A stretch of 14,605 bases of DNA from NCBI GenBank assembly GCA_016793525.1, contig JAEUJT010000106.1, positions 1-14,605 on the forward strand, written 5' to 3'. The translations under genes and the position numbers were made by a program. This DNA comes from Archangium sp. Lineage in GTDB: Bacteria; Myxococcota; Myxococcia; Myxococcales; Myxococcaceae. Positions 13,869-14,605 of the stretch are shown here, piece after piece. Position 1 is the stretch's first letter. Each line of letters starts with the position of its first letter. The notes under the pieces are model-generated. The model was not told the origin of the DNA. It saw nothing but the letters and a program-made list of their open reading frames with translations, and did no database searches.

Positions 13869-14605
13869 AGCAGCGTGCCGACGCGGCGGGTGACGTAGCC
13901 GCGCACGAGCGACAGCTTCGAGACCGCGTCGTTCATCGAGCGAATCTCCAAGGTGTGCGACACGATGCGCTTGGCGCGGTGCTGGGTGCGGCCGAGCAGC
14001 GACAGGGCGACGTGCCGCGCGAGAACGAGGCGTTCAGCGCTGCCTCCGACGGTGCGGTTGCCCTCTTTGCCCACCGTGCCCGCAAGGTACTGCTGGCGCG
14101 TCTTCGCCCGCTGCAGCTTGCCGCTCGAGGTCTTGGGCAGGCTGCCGACGTCGCAGATGACGATGTCGGCCGGCGTCAGCGCCAGGTGCTCGTTGATGCG
14201 CTGCGAGACGGACTCTTTGAGTGCCGCTTGATTTTCAGTGCGCGACTCGAGCACCACGATGAGCTCTTCGCTCGACGTACCGGGGCGCGAGAACGCCACC
14301 GCGCTGCCCTTGCGCACCTCAGCCACGTCGTCGCACAGCCACTCGATGCGCTGCGGGTCGTAGTTGCGGCCGTTGATGATGATGATGTCCTTCTTGCGAC
14401 CCACGATGTACACGTTGCCGTCGACCGTGTAGCCGAGGTCTCCGGTCTTCAACCACCCGTTTCCAAACACCTTTTCGGTCTGCACGGGGTCTTCGTAGTA
14501 ACCCTGGGCGACCGACGGGCCGCTGACCCAGAGCTCTCCGATGTGCCGGTCGGCGAGGCGCTTGCCGCCGTCGTCGAAGGCCGCCACGTCGTGCCCGGGG
14601 AAGGT
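13862..14605 (-). CDS. Fatty acyl-AMP ligase (FAAL), C-terminal part (partial)
   Basis: The frame is open to the right edge, so only the last 247 residues are seen and the start is outside. Visible in order (numbering the fragment): GELWVSGPSVAQGYY (adenylate-forming core), GWLKTGD (50-56, ATP-binding Asp), YIVGRKKDIIIINGRNYDPQ (66-85, hinge and start of the small domain), and SLPKTSSGKLQR (155-166), whose K163 is the A10 lysine. GRN-Y-x-P-Q-x-I-E and the spacing are typical of FAALs (acyl-AMP made and passed to an ACP) rather than acyl-CoA ligases. The FAAL-specific insertion itself would lie in the missing part. About 70 residues follow the A10 region, basic and partly hydrophobic, longer than the usual FAAL end and without a recognised domain. 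The next genes are an ACP and a PKS, the classic FAAL context. Confidence 0.85.
   Translation of the reverse strand, partial: TFPGHDVAAFDDGGKRLADRHIGELWVSGPSVAQGYYEDPVQTEKVFGNGWLKTGDLGYTVDGNVYIVGRKKDIIIINGRNYDPQRIEWLCDDVAEVRKGSAVAFSRPGTSSEELIVVLESRTENQAALKESVSQRINEHLALTPADIVICDVGSLPKTSSGKLQRAKTRQQYLAGTVGKEGNRTVGGSAERLVLARHVALSLLGRTQHRAKRIVSHTLEIRSMNDAVSKLSLVRGYVTRRVGTLLG

Noticed and set aside
1..14605. tRNA, rRNA, CRISPR, insertion sequences or attachment sites
   Set aside because: No cloverleaf-like sequence, regular direct-repeat array, transposase motif or flanking long inverted repeats were seen; coding genes fill almost all the window.

Overview
This is a GC-rich, gene-dense bacterial window with GTG starts, ATGA overlaps and tiny intergenic gaps. 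The mix of giant polyketide synthase (PKS), fatty acyl-AMP ligase and nonulosonic-acid genes suggests a myxobacterium or another large-genome proteobacterial relative. That placement is an inference from style, because no taxonomic marker gene is present.

Layout. (1) Positions 1-3604, minus strand, transcribed from 3604 towards 1: a nucleotide-sugar operon. It encodes a FlaA1/WbpM-type UDP-GlcNAc 4,6-dehydratase, an NAD-dependent epimerase/dehydratase, a PseC-type PLP aminotransferase, and the first 106 codons of a PseG-type UDP-sugar hydrolase, which runs off the left edge. Together these are upper steps of pseudaminic-acid synthesis (surface glycan or flagellin sugar). The acetyltransferase, synthase and CMP-transferase steps are not in the window. 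(2) Positions 3605-3749: a divergent intergenic region with two families of inverted repeats. (3) Positions 3750-4757, plus strand: a single phytanoyl-CoA dioxygenase-like (PhyH) oxygenase. (4) Positions 14605-4789, minus strand: a lipid/polyketide operon that converges on the PhyH gene. It runs fatty acyl-AMP ligase (FAAL; 5' end beyond the right edge), free-standing ACP, a 2301-residue PKS with a PLP-dependent alpha-oxoamine synthase (AOS) fused to its C-terminus, a cyclopropane-synthase-family methyltransferase, and a zinc-ribbon class I methyltransferase.

How the lipid operon may work (inference). The FAAL adenylates a fatty acid and loads it on the ACP. The PKS (KS-AT-ACP-KR-DH, the order seen in PUFA synthase PfaA and heterocyst-glycolipid HglE) extends it with malonyl units, reduces and dehydrates. 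Instead of a thioesterase, the terminal AOS domain would condense the acyl chain with an amino acid, with loss of CO2, giving a long-chain alpha-amino ketone. With KR and DH but no enoyl reductase, the expected product is an alpha-amino enone, comparable to a 3-keto-4,5-unsaturated sphingoid base made directly on a PKS. The downstream methyltransferase has a Glu-rich active-site signature more like N-methyltransferases of its superfamily than true cyclopropane synthases, so it might methylate the new amine. This PKS-AOS system is the most interesting content of the window.
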